Notes under the pieces: generated by a model
What the model was told of the DNA's origin: nothing
Databases searched by the model: none
What the model saw: only the letters and a program-made list of their open reading frames with translations
Translations under genes and position numbers: made by a program
Assembly (NCBI GenBank): GCA_017464305.1
Contig: JAFUDS010000016.1
Coordinates: 1 to 64,000, forward strand
Direction: 5' to 3'
DNA: 64,000 bases
From: Clostridia bacterium
Lineage (GTDB): Bacteria > Bacillota > Clostridia > Christensenellales > Aristaeellaceae
Shown: piece by piece, positions 8,258 to 17,808 of the stretch
Layout of the letters: each line of letters starts with the position of its first letter
Numbering within the stretch: the first letter of the stretch is position 1

Positions 8258-8482
8258 TTACATCCTTGTTTTTCCTCTGGGATAGGGCCGTGGATCATCT
8301 GTAATCCCGAGAAGGTAGTCGGTTGATGTCTTAAAGATGGAAGCGAGCTGAATCAGTACTTCAATTGGAATCTGCCGTTGCCCGTTTTCATACTGGGAAT
8401 ACGTGTTTTGTTTAACGTGAAGCAAATCGGCAAGCGTGGTCTGCGTCATGTCATAGTCTTCGCGCAAGTCACGCAATCGCAT
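8258..8482 (-). CDS. Cro/CI-family (XRE) transcriptional regulator
   Basis: A 74-residue helix-turn-helix protein: MTQTTLADLLHVKQNTYSQYENGQRQIPIEVLIQLASIF is a complete XRE domain with recognition helix QNTYSQYENG, followed by the common YLLGITDDPRPYP tail. It would act as a dimeric repressor. It is transcribed away from the acyl-CoA-synthetase-like gene, and the shared intergenic region holds two matching operator-like sites in the two promoters. It therefore probably regulates itself and that enzyme. Confidence 0.85.
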   Translation of the reverse strand: MRLRDLREDYDMTQTTLADLLHVKQNTYSQYENGQRQIPIEVLIQLASIFKTSTDYLLGITDDPRPYPRGKTRM

Positions 8483-8513
8483 AAGAGTACCCGCCTTTCC
8501 ATGTGATGAAATG

Positions 8514-8567
8514 ATTATACAAATCTCGTTTTGAGATATTGTTTTTTATCACAATTTGAGATATAAT
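8514..8567. promoter_or_regulatory. Divergent promoters with two XRE-type operators
   Basis: Two related 15-base sites with five-base arms occur 25 bases apart: ATCTCGTTTTGAGAT at 8523-8537 and ATCACAATTTGAGAT at 8548-8562. A plus-strand promoter, TTGTTT (8539-8544), 17 bases, TATAAT (8562-8567), encloses the second site and reads toward the ligase gene. A minus-strand TATAAT (complement of 8514-8519) reads toward the regulator, with the first site just upstream of it; its -35 box is poor. The arrangement is typical of an autoregulating repressor. Confidence 0.65.
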
Positions 8568-8688
8568 TTTTTGTGTTCGGTTTCGCTATCTTTACATTTT
8601 GTGAGATGGTTTCATGAACAAACGGTTGATCAAATAACTGCAAGCAGATAGAGATTTTCTTTATTAATCTTATTTGGAGGATAGGAAT

Positions 8689-10440
8689 ATGGAGGAAAAG
8701 AATATGGAGAGGGCGATATCTGGATATCCATCTATTGATAAACCATGGTTAAGATACTATAGTGAAAAATCGAGAGATACTATAATTCCAGAGTGTTCGA
8801 TATATGAGTTCATATGGAGAAACAATAAAGACTTTCCAAATGATATTGCACTTATTTTCTTTGATCGGAAAATAACCTATGGCCAACTGTTTAGAGAAAT
8901 TGATCGAACTGCTGCTGCCTTTCTTAATTTAGGCATAAAGAAAGGTGATATTGTTGTAATAATGGCGTTAAATCAGCCTGAGGTTGTATACACAATCTAT
9001 GCTCTTAATAAAATAGGGGCAATTGCATGCATGATTAATGTATTGTCGAGTGTAGATGAAATTGAGCATTACCTACAAGAAGGAAATCCCAAATGGTTTA
9101 TTACTCTTGATCTCTTTGTAGAAAAAGCTTATGAGGCAGCAAAGAGAACATCTATAAGAAAACTGGTTTGCATGCCATTATTTAATTCCTGTAGTGCAGT
9201 AAAAAAAGTAGCATACAGACTGAAAGTAAAAAAACATCAGCGTGATGATTTTACACTATACTGGAATGACATGTTCAAAAACATCAATCATCTTGATGCA
9301 TTTATCGAAAAACATGACCCGCATGGATGTAGCATTATTGGACATACTGGAGGCACAACAGGTCTTCCCAAAGGAGTCATGTTGTCTGATGTTGCCTTTA
9401 ATTCTATTGCAACTCATTATGACAATGCTTTTGTTCATCAGCGCCAAGAAACTTTATTAAACATCATTGTACCTTTCGCAATATATGGCTTAACAGTAAA
9501 TCTGCACATGCCTTTATCTTTGGGAATGAAAGTTGTTCTAATCCCTAAGGTAGACCAGACAACGACCGATAGACTAATATTAAAGCACAAACCCAACTAT
9601 GTTATAAGTGTACCGATGTATTGGAACTCTGTTGTTAGCTCAGATAAAATACGTGATCTTTCTTTCTTGAAGATAGCGGCTGCCGGTGGTTCAGATATTT
9701 CCGTGGAACAAGTTAAACAACTAAATACAGTATTTCAGAAATTTCATGCAAAAACAGAGTTTCTCATTGGCTATGGTATGAGTGAGGTTGGTGCTACAGC
9801 TTGTTCACAGATGAATGGATGCACCAAGCTTGGAAGTGTTGGAATTCCACTTGTAAAAAACATTGTTTCAGCATTCGATCCTGATACGCTTGAGGAGATG
9901 CAATACATGCAAGTTGGCGAAATATGTATTAGTGGACCTTCACTCATGATAGGATATATAGATAATCAGGAAGAAACAAAAGCCATTATAAAGACTCATA
10001 GAGATGGGAAAAAATGGATCCATACAGGTGATTTGGGATATATTGATGAAGATGGTTTTGTTTTCATTCAAGGAAGATTGAAGCGAATATACATCACTGA
10101 ATATAATGGAGCACTTTCAAAGATATTCCCAGATCGTATAGAAAAAACTATTCTAAAAAACGAGGAAATAGAAGAGTGCTGTGTTGTTTGTTATGCTTCT
10201 TCTGAAAACCATTATAAGCCAGTGGTATACGCTACTTTACGGAATAATCTGACTAAAGCAGAAAACATTGAGTCTGAAATCAAGAAAATCTGTGAAAAAG
10301 AACTTCCCGAATATGATCAACCAGTTTCAATTCATTTCCTTTCCTCAATGCCCACAACGGCTGTAGGTAAAATCGATTACAGAGAATTAGAAAAAAGAGC
10401 GCAAGAGTTATATGCCCTGTCTCCTGGTTGTGGAGACTGA
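8689..10440 (+). CDS. AMP-forming acyl-CoA synthetase-like enzyme (ANL superfamily)
   Basis: This 583-residue enzyme activates a carboxylic acid as an acyl-adenylate, normally to form an acyl-CoA. All core motifs are visible: GHTGGTTGLPKGVML (A3, phosphate loop), GYGMSEVG (A5), HTGDLGYIDEDG (A7), GRLKRIYI (A8) and TAVGKIDY with the catalytic lysine (A10). I start at ATG 8689 because a GGAGG lies eight bases upstream; a TTG at 8674 would include that site. The gene is much more AT-rich than the chromosome and lies between the integrase and the likely element end, so it is probably cargo. The acid substrate is unknown, and no carrier protein is nearby. Confidence 0.85.
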   Translation: MEEKNMERAISGYPSIDKPWLRYYSEKSRDTIIPECSIYEFIWRNNKDFPNDIALIFFDRKITYGQLFREIDRTAAAFLNLGIKKGDIVVIMALNQPEVVYTIYALNKIGAIACMINVLSSVDEIEHYLQEGNPKWFITLDLFVEKAYEAAKRTSIRKLVCMPLFNSCSAVKKVAYRLKVKKHQRDDFTLYWNDMFKNINHLDAFIEKHDPHGCSIIGHTGGTTGLPKGVMLSDVAFNSIATHYDNAFVHQRQETLLNIIVPFAIYGLTVNLHMPLSLGMKVVLIPKVDQTTTDRLILKHKPNYVISVPMYWNSVVSSDKIRDLSFLKIAAAGGSDISVEQVKQLNTVFQKFHAKTEFLIGYGMSEVGATACSQMNGCTKLGSVGIPLVKNIVSAFDPDTLEEMQYMQVGEICISGPSLMIGYIDNQEETKAIIKTHRDGKKWIHTGDLGYIDEDGFVFIQGRLKRIYITEYNGALSKIFPDRIEKTILKNEEIEECCVVCYASSENHYKPVVYATLRNNLTKAENIESEIKKICEKELPEYDQPVSIHFLSSMPTTAVGKIDYRELEKRAQELYALSPGCGD

Positions 10441-10449
10441 ATATGCTAC

Positions 10450-10476
10450 CCGGCTGAGGAAATCAGCCGGTTTTTT
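10450..10476 (+). terminator. Strong rho-independent terminator
   Basis: CCGGCTGA and TCAGCCGG form a perfect eight-pair stem with a GGAAA loop, followed by six T. It closes the ligase transcript. Confidence 0.9.
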
Positions 10477-10520
10477 CGTTGCAGGGAAAAGATTCCTGTG
10501 GTATTCTTGAGCAGGTGCCG

Positions 10521-10562
10521 AGTAGTAAGAATCAGCCGTTTTACTACTTTTCTACTACTTTT
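10521..10562. repeat. Possible integrase arm sites / element end
   Basis: The nine-base word ACTACTTTT occurs at 10543-10551 and 10554-10562, eleven bases apart. AGTAGTAA at 10521-10528 is the exact complement of TTACTACT at 10541-10548. The same word occurs in reverse orientation (AAAAGTAGT) at 6558-6566, between the two excisionase-like genes. Short repeats of this kind near both the xis region and the element end fit integrase arm-type binding sites. The true attachment core cannot be set without the other end of the element. Confidence 0.45.
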
Positions 10563-10698
10563 GGTGGCACCGATTTGCCTCATTTTGCAGCGTTTTGTGA
10601 AGTCATGAAAATGACCCGTTCAGAAATGACCAGATTCGACATCACCGAAACCGTTTGAAAACGCGGCATTATCGGGCCGGAGGAGGCTTTATCGAACG

Positions 10699-11166
10699 AT
10701 GATTCGGATTTTGTTTGTTTGCCATGGCAATATTTGCCGGAGCGCGGCGGCGGAAATGATTATGCGGCAGAAGCTGGAGGAACGGCCAGAGGGGGAACGA
10801 TTTCGCATCGCCTCGGCGGCCGCAACGCGGGAAGAAATCGGGAACGATATTTACCCGCCAATGAAGAAAGCCCTGCAGGCCGCGGGTTATGTTTGTCATC
10901 CTCACGCGGCTCGACAGACGACCCGGGCCGATTACAATGCCTGGGATTACATCATCGGCATGGACAGCGAGAACATGATGGACATGCGACGCATCTACGG
11001 CGGCGACCCGGAAGGGAAGCTATCCCTGATGATGGATTGGGCCGGGGAGGCTGGGCAGGAAATTGACGATCCCTGGTACACGCGGGACTTCCGGGGCACT
11101 ATTCACCAGATCGAGGAAGGATGCGAGGGGCTATTGGCATGGCTGCGGGAGCAGGAAAGGCGCTGA
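10699..11166 (+). CDS. Low-molecular-weight protein-tyrosine phosphatase
   Basis: A 155-residue cytoplasmic phosphatase. The P-loop is FVCHGNICRS (nucleophile C8, R14) at the extreme N-terminus and the general acid D124 lies in DDPWY. Both are diagnostic of the low-molecular-weight family (Wzb/YwlE type), which dephosphorylates tyrosine or arginine residues of proteins. It is the first gene with the GC-rich chromosomal composition. No kinase or capsule gene adjoins it, so the target is unknown. Confidence 0.92.
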   Translation: MIRILFVCHGNICRSAAAEMIMRQKLEERPEGERFRIASAAATREEIGNDIYPPMKKALQAAGYVCHPHAARQTTRADYNAWDYIIGMDSENMMDMRRIYGGDPEGKLSLMMDWAGEAGQEIDDPWYTRDFRGTIHQIEEGCEGLLAWLREQERR

Positions 11167-11325
11167 AACGGAGCGCTTTGGCAGGTATTACCCATTTTGT
11201 TAGAATTGGAACACGTGCTATTGCCCGCGCGGGAAAGGGTTACCAGGAAACATGATGGTTCGACGGGCTGCTTGACTGGCAGGAATATGGATGGATGTGG
11301 AAGAGACAGCTGGGAGGGAATGAAA

Positions 11326-12507
11326 ATGGAGATTACAACGCTGATTGAGCTGTACGATGAGCGACCCTTGGAAAACGTGCTCGGGGTGGAAGTTGGGCAT
11401 CCGGAGCGGGTCATCTATATCTGCGCCGAAGGAGAAGGAGATCAGGAGCATATCCGGAAACAGCTCAGGGATTATTTCACCCACCGGGGCATCCAGACGA
11501 AGATGGGCTTTTTGTACGTAGATATCTACGACACAGAGAAGCTGGCGGAGGCCTTTCGCGGGCTGATTCAGCAATATCCAGACAGCGTAATGGACATCAC
11601 TGGGGGAACGGACGCGGTGCTTTTCGCCGCAGGGCTGGTTTGCGGAGAGATGAATATCCCGGTCATCACCTACAGTCGGCGGATGAATCGGTTCTATAAC
11701 ATTCGGAACGCGGAATTCGCGGAAAACCTGAATTGTGATATTTCCTTCACCGTGGAGGATACCTTCCTGATGGCTGGAGGAACCATGCGCAAGGGAAGAG
11801 TCGATAACGCCATCCTGCAGAAATATCTGCCGATGATGGATCCTTTTTTCGACTTGTATATGAAGCACCGGACCTCCTGGGATCATATTGTCACCTGGAT
11901 GCAGCGAGCATCCGCGGCGGATCGGGAGGGAAACTATTCCCTGCGGGTGGAATCCAGCTATGCCGTGAAGGGGGAGCGGGGCGCTCAGTTGACTGCGCCG
12001 GAGGATGCGTTGCGGGAGATGGAAAAGATCGGGCTGATCAGCGACCTGGAGATCATTCCGGAAGAGAAGGTCCAATTCAAATTTAAGGACGCGCAGATCC
12101 GAGCCTGGCTGCGGGACGTAGGCAGCGTGCTGGAGCTGAAAACATACAAGGCCTGCCTGGATACGGGGCTGTTCGACGACGTGCATACCAGCGCGGTGGT
12201 GGACTGGGATGCCAGCGAAAAGACAGGCAAGGTCAGCAATGAACTGGACGTCATGGCCACGAGAGGTATTGTGCCGCTGTTCATCAGCTGCAAGACCTGC
12301 GCCGTTCGGACGGAAGCCATCAACGAGCTGGCGGTGCTGCGGGATCGCTTCGGCGGGAAGATTGCGCAGGCAGCGATTGTCAGCGCGGAGCCGGCCGGAT
12401 CCGCAGCTCGCCACCGGGCGGCGGACCTGAATATCCAGATGATCGATCTGGAGGATTTGATAGAAGGTCAACTGCGAGAGAGAATCGTAAAGATGATTAT
12501 GGGATGA
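11326..12507 (+). CDS. CARF-domain nuclease of the DUF1887 family (Card1/Can2 type)
   Basis: This 393-residue protein has an N-terminal CARF-like Rossmann domain (about 1-140, with VIYICAEGEGDQEHI and DITGGTDAVLFAAG), a middle linker/winged-helix region and a C-terminal restriction-endonuclease-like domain. Nuclease residues are visible as E306 and D308 in NELDVMATRG and K323 in PLFISCKT. Card1/Can2 proteins are switched on by cyclic oligoadenylates made by Cas10 in type III CRISPR systems and then cut DNA and/or RNA. I start at ATG 11326, seven bases after GGGAGGG; longer frames begin at non-ATG codons with no site. No cas genes or array are present here. Confidence 0.85.
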   Translation: MEITTLIELYDERPLENVLGVEVGHPERVIYICAEGEGDQEHIRKQLRDYFTHRGIQTKMGFLYVDIYDTEKLAEAFRGLIQQYPDSVMDITGGTDAVLFAAGLVCGEMNIPVITYSRRMNRFYNIRNAEFAENLNCDISFTVEDTFLMAGGTMRKGRVDNAILQKYLPMMDPFFDLYMKHRTSWDHIVTWMQRASAADREGNYSLRVESSYAVKGERGAQLTAPEDALREMEKIGLISDLEIIPEEKVQFKFKDAQIRAWLRDVGSVLELKTYKACLDTGLFDDVHTSAVVDWDASEKTGKVSNELDVMATRGIVPLFISCKTCAVRTEAINELAVLRDRFGGKIAQAAIVSAEPAGSAARHRAADLNIQMIDLEDLIEGQLRERIVKMIMG

Positions 12508-14352
<1,845 letters not shown>

Positions 14353-14363
14353 AAAGCAAACGG

Positions 14364-14395
14364 GCTCCGGGAGAAGCGATGGAGGCTCCCGGAGC
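14364..14395 (+). terminator. Hairpin after the GH51 gene
   Basis: GCTCCGGGAG (14364-14373) and CTCCCGGAGC (14386-14395) form a perfect ten-pair stem with a 12-base loop. The T-run is weak (TCTTATCATTTT), so termination is likely but not certain. Confidence 0.55.
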
Positions 14396-14429
14396 TCTTA
14401 TCATTTTATGAAAAGGAGAAAAAAACGGT

Positions 14430-14900
14430 ATGGCATTTGAACGGGCGAAGGCCCATTTGGAATCCTACGGGTTCGGAGATCGAATCGTAATTCCGGAGCG
14501 CAGCAGCGCCACAGTAGCCGAGGCGGCAGAGGCAATCGGCTGTGAGCCGGGGATGATCGCAAAAACACTTTCCTTCTTACAGGGGGAGACGCCAGTTTTG
14601 ATCCTGGCGGATGGATTGGCGCGGGTGGATAACCACAAGTACAAGGAAACCTTTGGCTGTAAAGCAAAGATGATCCCTGGCGACCAGGTAGAGCAGCTGA
14701 TAGGTCATGCGGTGGGCGGCGTATGCCCCTTCGGGATCAACGAAGGGGTGAAGGTGTTTCTGGATGTCAGCCTGAAACAACATGAAGTAGTGTATCCGGC
14801 GGTTGGCTCTGACCATAGCGGCGTGCGGCTGACCATCGCTGAGCTGGAGCAATGCAGCGGATATGAGTCCTGGGTGGACATCAGCAAGGATTCAGAATAA
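14430..14900 (+). CDS. ybaK: YbaK/EbsC-family aminoacyl-tRNA deacylase
   Basis: A 156-residue protein of the YbaK/ProX editing family, which hydrolyses mischarged tRNAs such as Cys-tRNA(Pro) in trans. Family features are CEPGMIAKTLSFL, ADGLARVDNHKYK, VGGVCPFGI and the C-terminal VYPAVGSDHSGVRLTIAELE. It is close to the usual family length. Which mischarged tRNA is edited cannot be told; it could also be a ProX-type Ala-tRNA(Pro) deacylase. The start is an ATG with an AAAGGAG site. Confidence 0.85.
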   Translation: MAFERAKAHLESYGFGDRIVIPERSSATVAEAAEAIGCEPGMIAKTLSFLQGETPVLILADGLARVDNHKYKETFGCKAKMIPGDQVEQLIGHAVGGVCPFGINEGVKVFLDVSLKQHEVVYPAVGSDHSGVRLTIAELEQCSGYESWVDISKDSE

Positions 14901-14926
14901 GGCACAGAGGACAGGGCGGAGAAAGC

Positions 14927-15694
14927 ATGACTGACCAAGAAATAAGGCGGATCGCGATGGCGCAATCCGCGGAGGACATCGGATGCCAGGCGGGTGACTT
15001 CCTGCGATCAGAGAACGTCATCGTTCCTTTCCGTTTAGGCCAGGCGGCGAGAAGATACCTGAAGGAGCCCATTACCTGCAATCTTGTATCCTATGGCAAC
15101 AATGTTGTAGCGGCGGCAACGGATGAGGTGGCAGGCATTGTCGAGGAATACATCGGCAAATATGAGTTCTATCACTGCTTCGAAACGCCGAATATGCATT
15201 GGTTGAATGACCGCTTGATGGCGAAGGGACATCGAATCTGTTTCATGGCGGAATACTATCTTCCCGCGACAGAGGGAATTCCCGATCTCCCTTGCGGCTA
15301 TGAGACACGATTGCTGACACAGGCGGACTTTGCGGAATTGTATAAGCCGGAATGGAGCAACGCGCTATGCGATGACCGGAAGCAGCTGGACGTGCTGGGG
15401 ATCGGCGCTTATGATGGCGGGAAACTGGCCGGACTGGCCGCCTGCTCCTCGGATTGTGAGGAGATGTGGCAGATCGGGGTGGACGTGCTTCCAGCATATC
15501 GACGGCAAGGGATCGCCTCCGCCCTGACCAGCAGGCTCGCCAAGGAAATCCTCCTACGAGGAAAAGTACCCTTTTACTGCTCGGCCTGGTCGAACATCCG
15601 ATCGGTGAGAAACGCGATCAAAAGCGGATTCCTTCCGGCCTGGGTGGAGATGACTGCGAAACCGACGCAGATTGTGGACGAGATGAACCGATAA
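14927..15694 (+). CDS. GNAT-family acetyltransferase with N-terminal extension
   Basis: A 255-residue protein. The C-terminal half is a GNAT domain: IGVDVLPAYRRQGIASALTSRLAKEIL binds acetyl-CoA, and YCSAWSNIRSVRNAIKSGFLPAW is the closing segment. The N-terminal 110 residues do not look like GNAT and may be a separate substrate-binding part. It follows ybaK by 26 bases with an AGGGCGGAG site and probably shares its transcript. The substrate is unknown. Confidence 0.75.
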   Translation: MTDQEIRRIAMAQSAEDIGCQAGDFLRSENVIVPFRLGQAARRYLKEPITCNLVSYGNNVVAAATDEVAGIVEEYIGKYEFYHCFETPNMHWLNDRLMAKGHRICFMAEYYLPATEGIPDLPCGYETRLLTQADFAELYKPEWSNALCDDRKQLDVLGIGAYDGGKLAGLAACSSDCEEMWQIGVDVLPAYRRQGIASALTSRLAKEILLRGKVPFYCSAWSNIRSVRNAIKSGFLPAWVEMTAKPTQIVDEMNR

Positions 15695-15722
15695 ATAAAG
15701 CTCCCTCGCGGAGCGGGGGAGC
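15693..15722 (-). terminator. Terminator of the Mrp antiporter operon
   Basis: GCTCCCTCGC (15700-15709) and GCGGGGGAGC (15713-15722) form a ten-pair stem with a GGA loop. Read on the minus strand it is followed by TTTATTTAT. It therefore suits the end of the leftward antiporter transcript, with the rightward acetyltransferase gene converging on it. Confidence 0.7.
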
Positions 15723-15802
15723 AAGAAAGAAGCCTGTAAAAGGGAGATGCAAACAGCGTTTTCCTTGCGGATTTGAACAAACCAGTGTTCCCTGAATGGC
15801 TG

Positions 15803-17794
15803 TCACTTAAAGGCGGCCAGCAGATAGACCAGGGCGATCAGCAGGCCGATGGCCAGGGTCAGGAGGCCGAAGGACATGGAGTGGGAAAGGTAATGATTTG
15901 CCTTTTCCACTTCTTTTTTTGTGGAGACCAGCAGGGCCACATGATCCTTCTGGGGAGAGAGCTTATCCCAGGCTTCGCCCAGGGCCAGATCCATCTTTTC
16001 GGAAAGGGACAGCTGATAATCCTGAACCTTCTGGGGGCGGAAAAGGGAATGGCGCAGGCCCAGGGCCAGGGAGTCGGTGGCCTTTTCCAGGCCGCGGGTC
16101 AGGAAGGTGACCGCGGCGGGAACCCAGCGGAGAATCAGCGGGTTTTCGATGGCTCGATCCAGCCCCCGGGTGCAGGACACGACCCCGCGGGGAATCCAGC
16201 GAAGCACCAGGGGATTATCCAGCAGACGGTCACAGGCTTTGGCGAAGGCGGTGCCGACTGCGGGCAGCCACCGGACTACCAGGGGGCGATAGAACCCATC
16301 CTCCAGGTCCAGCCAGGCGGGCCAGCGGTTTAGATATTCCCCCTGGCGTACCAGGAAGCGATGAATCAAGTAACACACCAGCGCCCCGATGGCAAGGGAT
16401 ATGGCGGCTCCCTGCAGGTTTTCCAGGGAGAACCAGGCGATGGCGCCGGGGTGAGCCGCGCCACGCAGGAAGGGCATGGCGGCCTCCGCCAGAGGACGGG
16501 CGGTGCGATCCGGCAGCATGCCCAGCAGGGGCAGCACCGCCGCGGCCAACACCAGGGCGGCGCCGGAGGCGGGGGAGAGATAAGTGCGCTTGGCATCCCA
16601 TTTTTCCTGGAGGGCGGCATCCCGATTCCGGAACCAGAAGAGGCATAGATAAAGCTTGGTCATATAAGCGGCGGTGAGACCGCCGGAGAACAGGAACAGC
16701 TTCTCATACAACGAATACCATACCGCGCCAGCGGATACCTCCTCCGCGTATTCCAGGATAGCTTCGTGAATCAGGGACTTGGAAAGATATCCATTGAACA
16801 GGGGCATGCCGATAATGCCCAGATATCCCAGAAGGAAGCAGAAATGCAGCAGGGGCTTCTTGCGGCCGAAACCACGGATCTCCGTCAGATCGAGGGAATG
16901 GGTATTCATAAACACCGCGCCGGCGCAAAGGAACAGGTCCAGCTTGATGAGGCTGTGATTCACCATATGCAGGAAGGCGCCGCGGGTAGCCAGGGCGTTT
17001 TCATGCCCCAGCAGCACGGCGAAGGCCAGGCCCGTGAGGATAAAGCCGATCTGGGACATGGAGGAGCAGGCCAGGGTATGCTTCAAATCGGTGGAGAACA
17101 CCGCCTTCACCGCACCCAACACCATGGTAATGCCCGCTAAAATCAGCAGCACATTGCCCCAGACCACATCCGACTGGAACAGCCGGGTGGAGAGGACGAT
17201 CATGCCGAAGACGCCGGACTTGGTCAGAATGCCGGAAAGTAGGGCCGAGGCAGGCGCCGGGGCCACAGGATGGGCCTTGGGCAGCCAGATATGCAGGGGG
17301 AAGACGCCGGCCTTGGCGGCGAAGCCCACAAAGGCCAGGGCGACGGGCCAATAGAGGATGCCGCGATCCGGCAGGGATTCCGCGTAGGCCTGGAGGCCGG
17401 AGAAGGACAGGGTGCCCGCCAGATGGTAGAGCCAGAAGAGGCCCATCAGGGTCACCATGCCACCGAACACTGCCACCGCCAGATAGGTCTGGGCGGCCCG
17501 CAGGGCTTGGGGCGTTTCCTCCTGGGCGACCCAGGGATAGGAAGCGAAGGACATGATTTCAAAGAAAATAAAGGTGGTATACAGATCCTCCGACAGGAAA
17601 ACACCGATGGTGGCCACGAAGGTCAGCAGGGTGAAGAAATAATATCGGCCTTGATGATGATGGCCGCGGAAATAGCGGGGCGTAAACAGCAGGGAAATGG
17701 CCCACATGAAGACCCCGATCAAGGCATAGATGCCATGAAAGCCTTCCAGGGAGAAGGTGAGGGGGAATCCGCACAAAGGAAAGGAAAATGTCAT
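15803..17794 (-). CDS. Mrp/complex I-type antiporter-like subunit with repeat-containing C-terminal extension
   Basis: This 663-residue polytopic membrane protein belongs to the NuoL/M/N-MrpA/D family of proton- or cation-conducting subunits. Channel residues are visible: Glu in FFEIMSFASYP, Lys in GFAAKAGVFPLH, Lys in GILTKSGVFG and a late Lys in NGYLSKSL. After the antiporter core (about 1-490) comes an extension containing three 24-residue repeats (residues 503-574) and a final transmembrane helix (LLTLAIGLLIALVYLLAAF). I start at ATG 17794, ten bases after AAAGGAG; the frame extends upstream without a plausible protein. It is the last gene of the operon. Confidence 0.85.
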   Translation of the reverse strand: MTFSFPLCGFPLTFSLEGFHGIYALIGVFMWAISLLFTPRYFRGHHHQGRYYFFTLLTFVATIGVFLSEDLYTTFIFFEIMSFASYPWVAQEETPQALRAAQTYLAVAVFGGMVTLMGLFWLYHLAGTLSFSGLQAYAESLPDRGILYWPVALAFVGFAAKAGVFPLHIWLPKAHPVAPAPASALLSGILTKSGVFGMIVLSTRLFQSDVVWGNVLLILAGITMVLGAVKAVFSTDLKHTLACSSMSQIGFILTGLAFAVLLGHENALATRGAFLHMVNHSLIKLDLFLCAGAVFMNTHSLDLTEIRGFGRKKPLLHFCFLLGYLGIIGMPLFNGYLSKSLIHEAILEYAEEVSAGAVWYSLYEKLFLFSGGLTAAYMTKLYLCLFWFRNRDAALQEKWDAKRTYLSPASGAALVLAAAVLPLLGMLPDRTARPLAEAAMPFLRGAAHPGAIAWFSLENLQGAAISLAIGALVCYLIHRFLVRQGEYLNRWPAWLDLEDGFYRPLVVRWLPAVGTAFAKACDRLLDNPLVLRWIPRGVVSCTRGLDRAIENPLILRWVPAAVTFLTRGLEKATDSLALGLRHSLFRPQKVQDYQLSLSEKMDLALGEAWDKLSPQKDHVALLVSTKKEVEKANHYLSHSMSFGLLTLAIGLLIALVYLLAAFK
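16070..16285 (-). repeat. Three tandem 72-base repeats coding 24-residue units
   Basis: Three consecutive units of 24 codons start PLVVRWLP, PLVLRWIP and PLILRWVP and end near DRLLDN, DRAIEN and EKATDS. They lie at 16214-16285, 16142-16213 and 16070-16141. Each has a hydrophobic PL.LRW.P start and a helical second half ending in an acidic cap. Confidence 0.85.
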
Positions 17795-17808
17795 TGCTTT
17801 CGCTCCTT

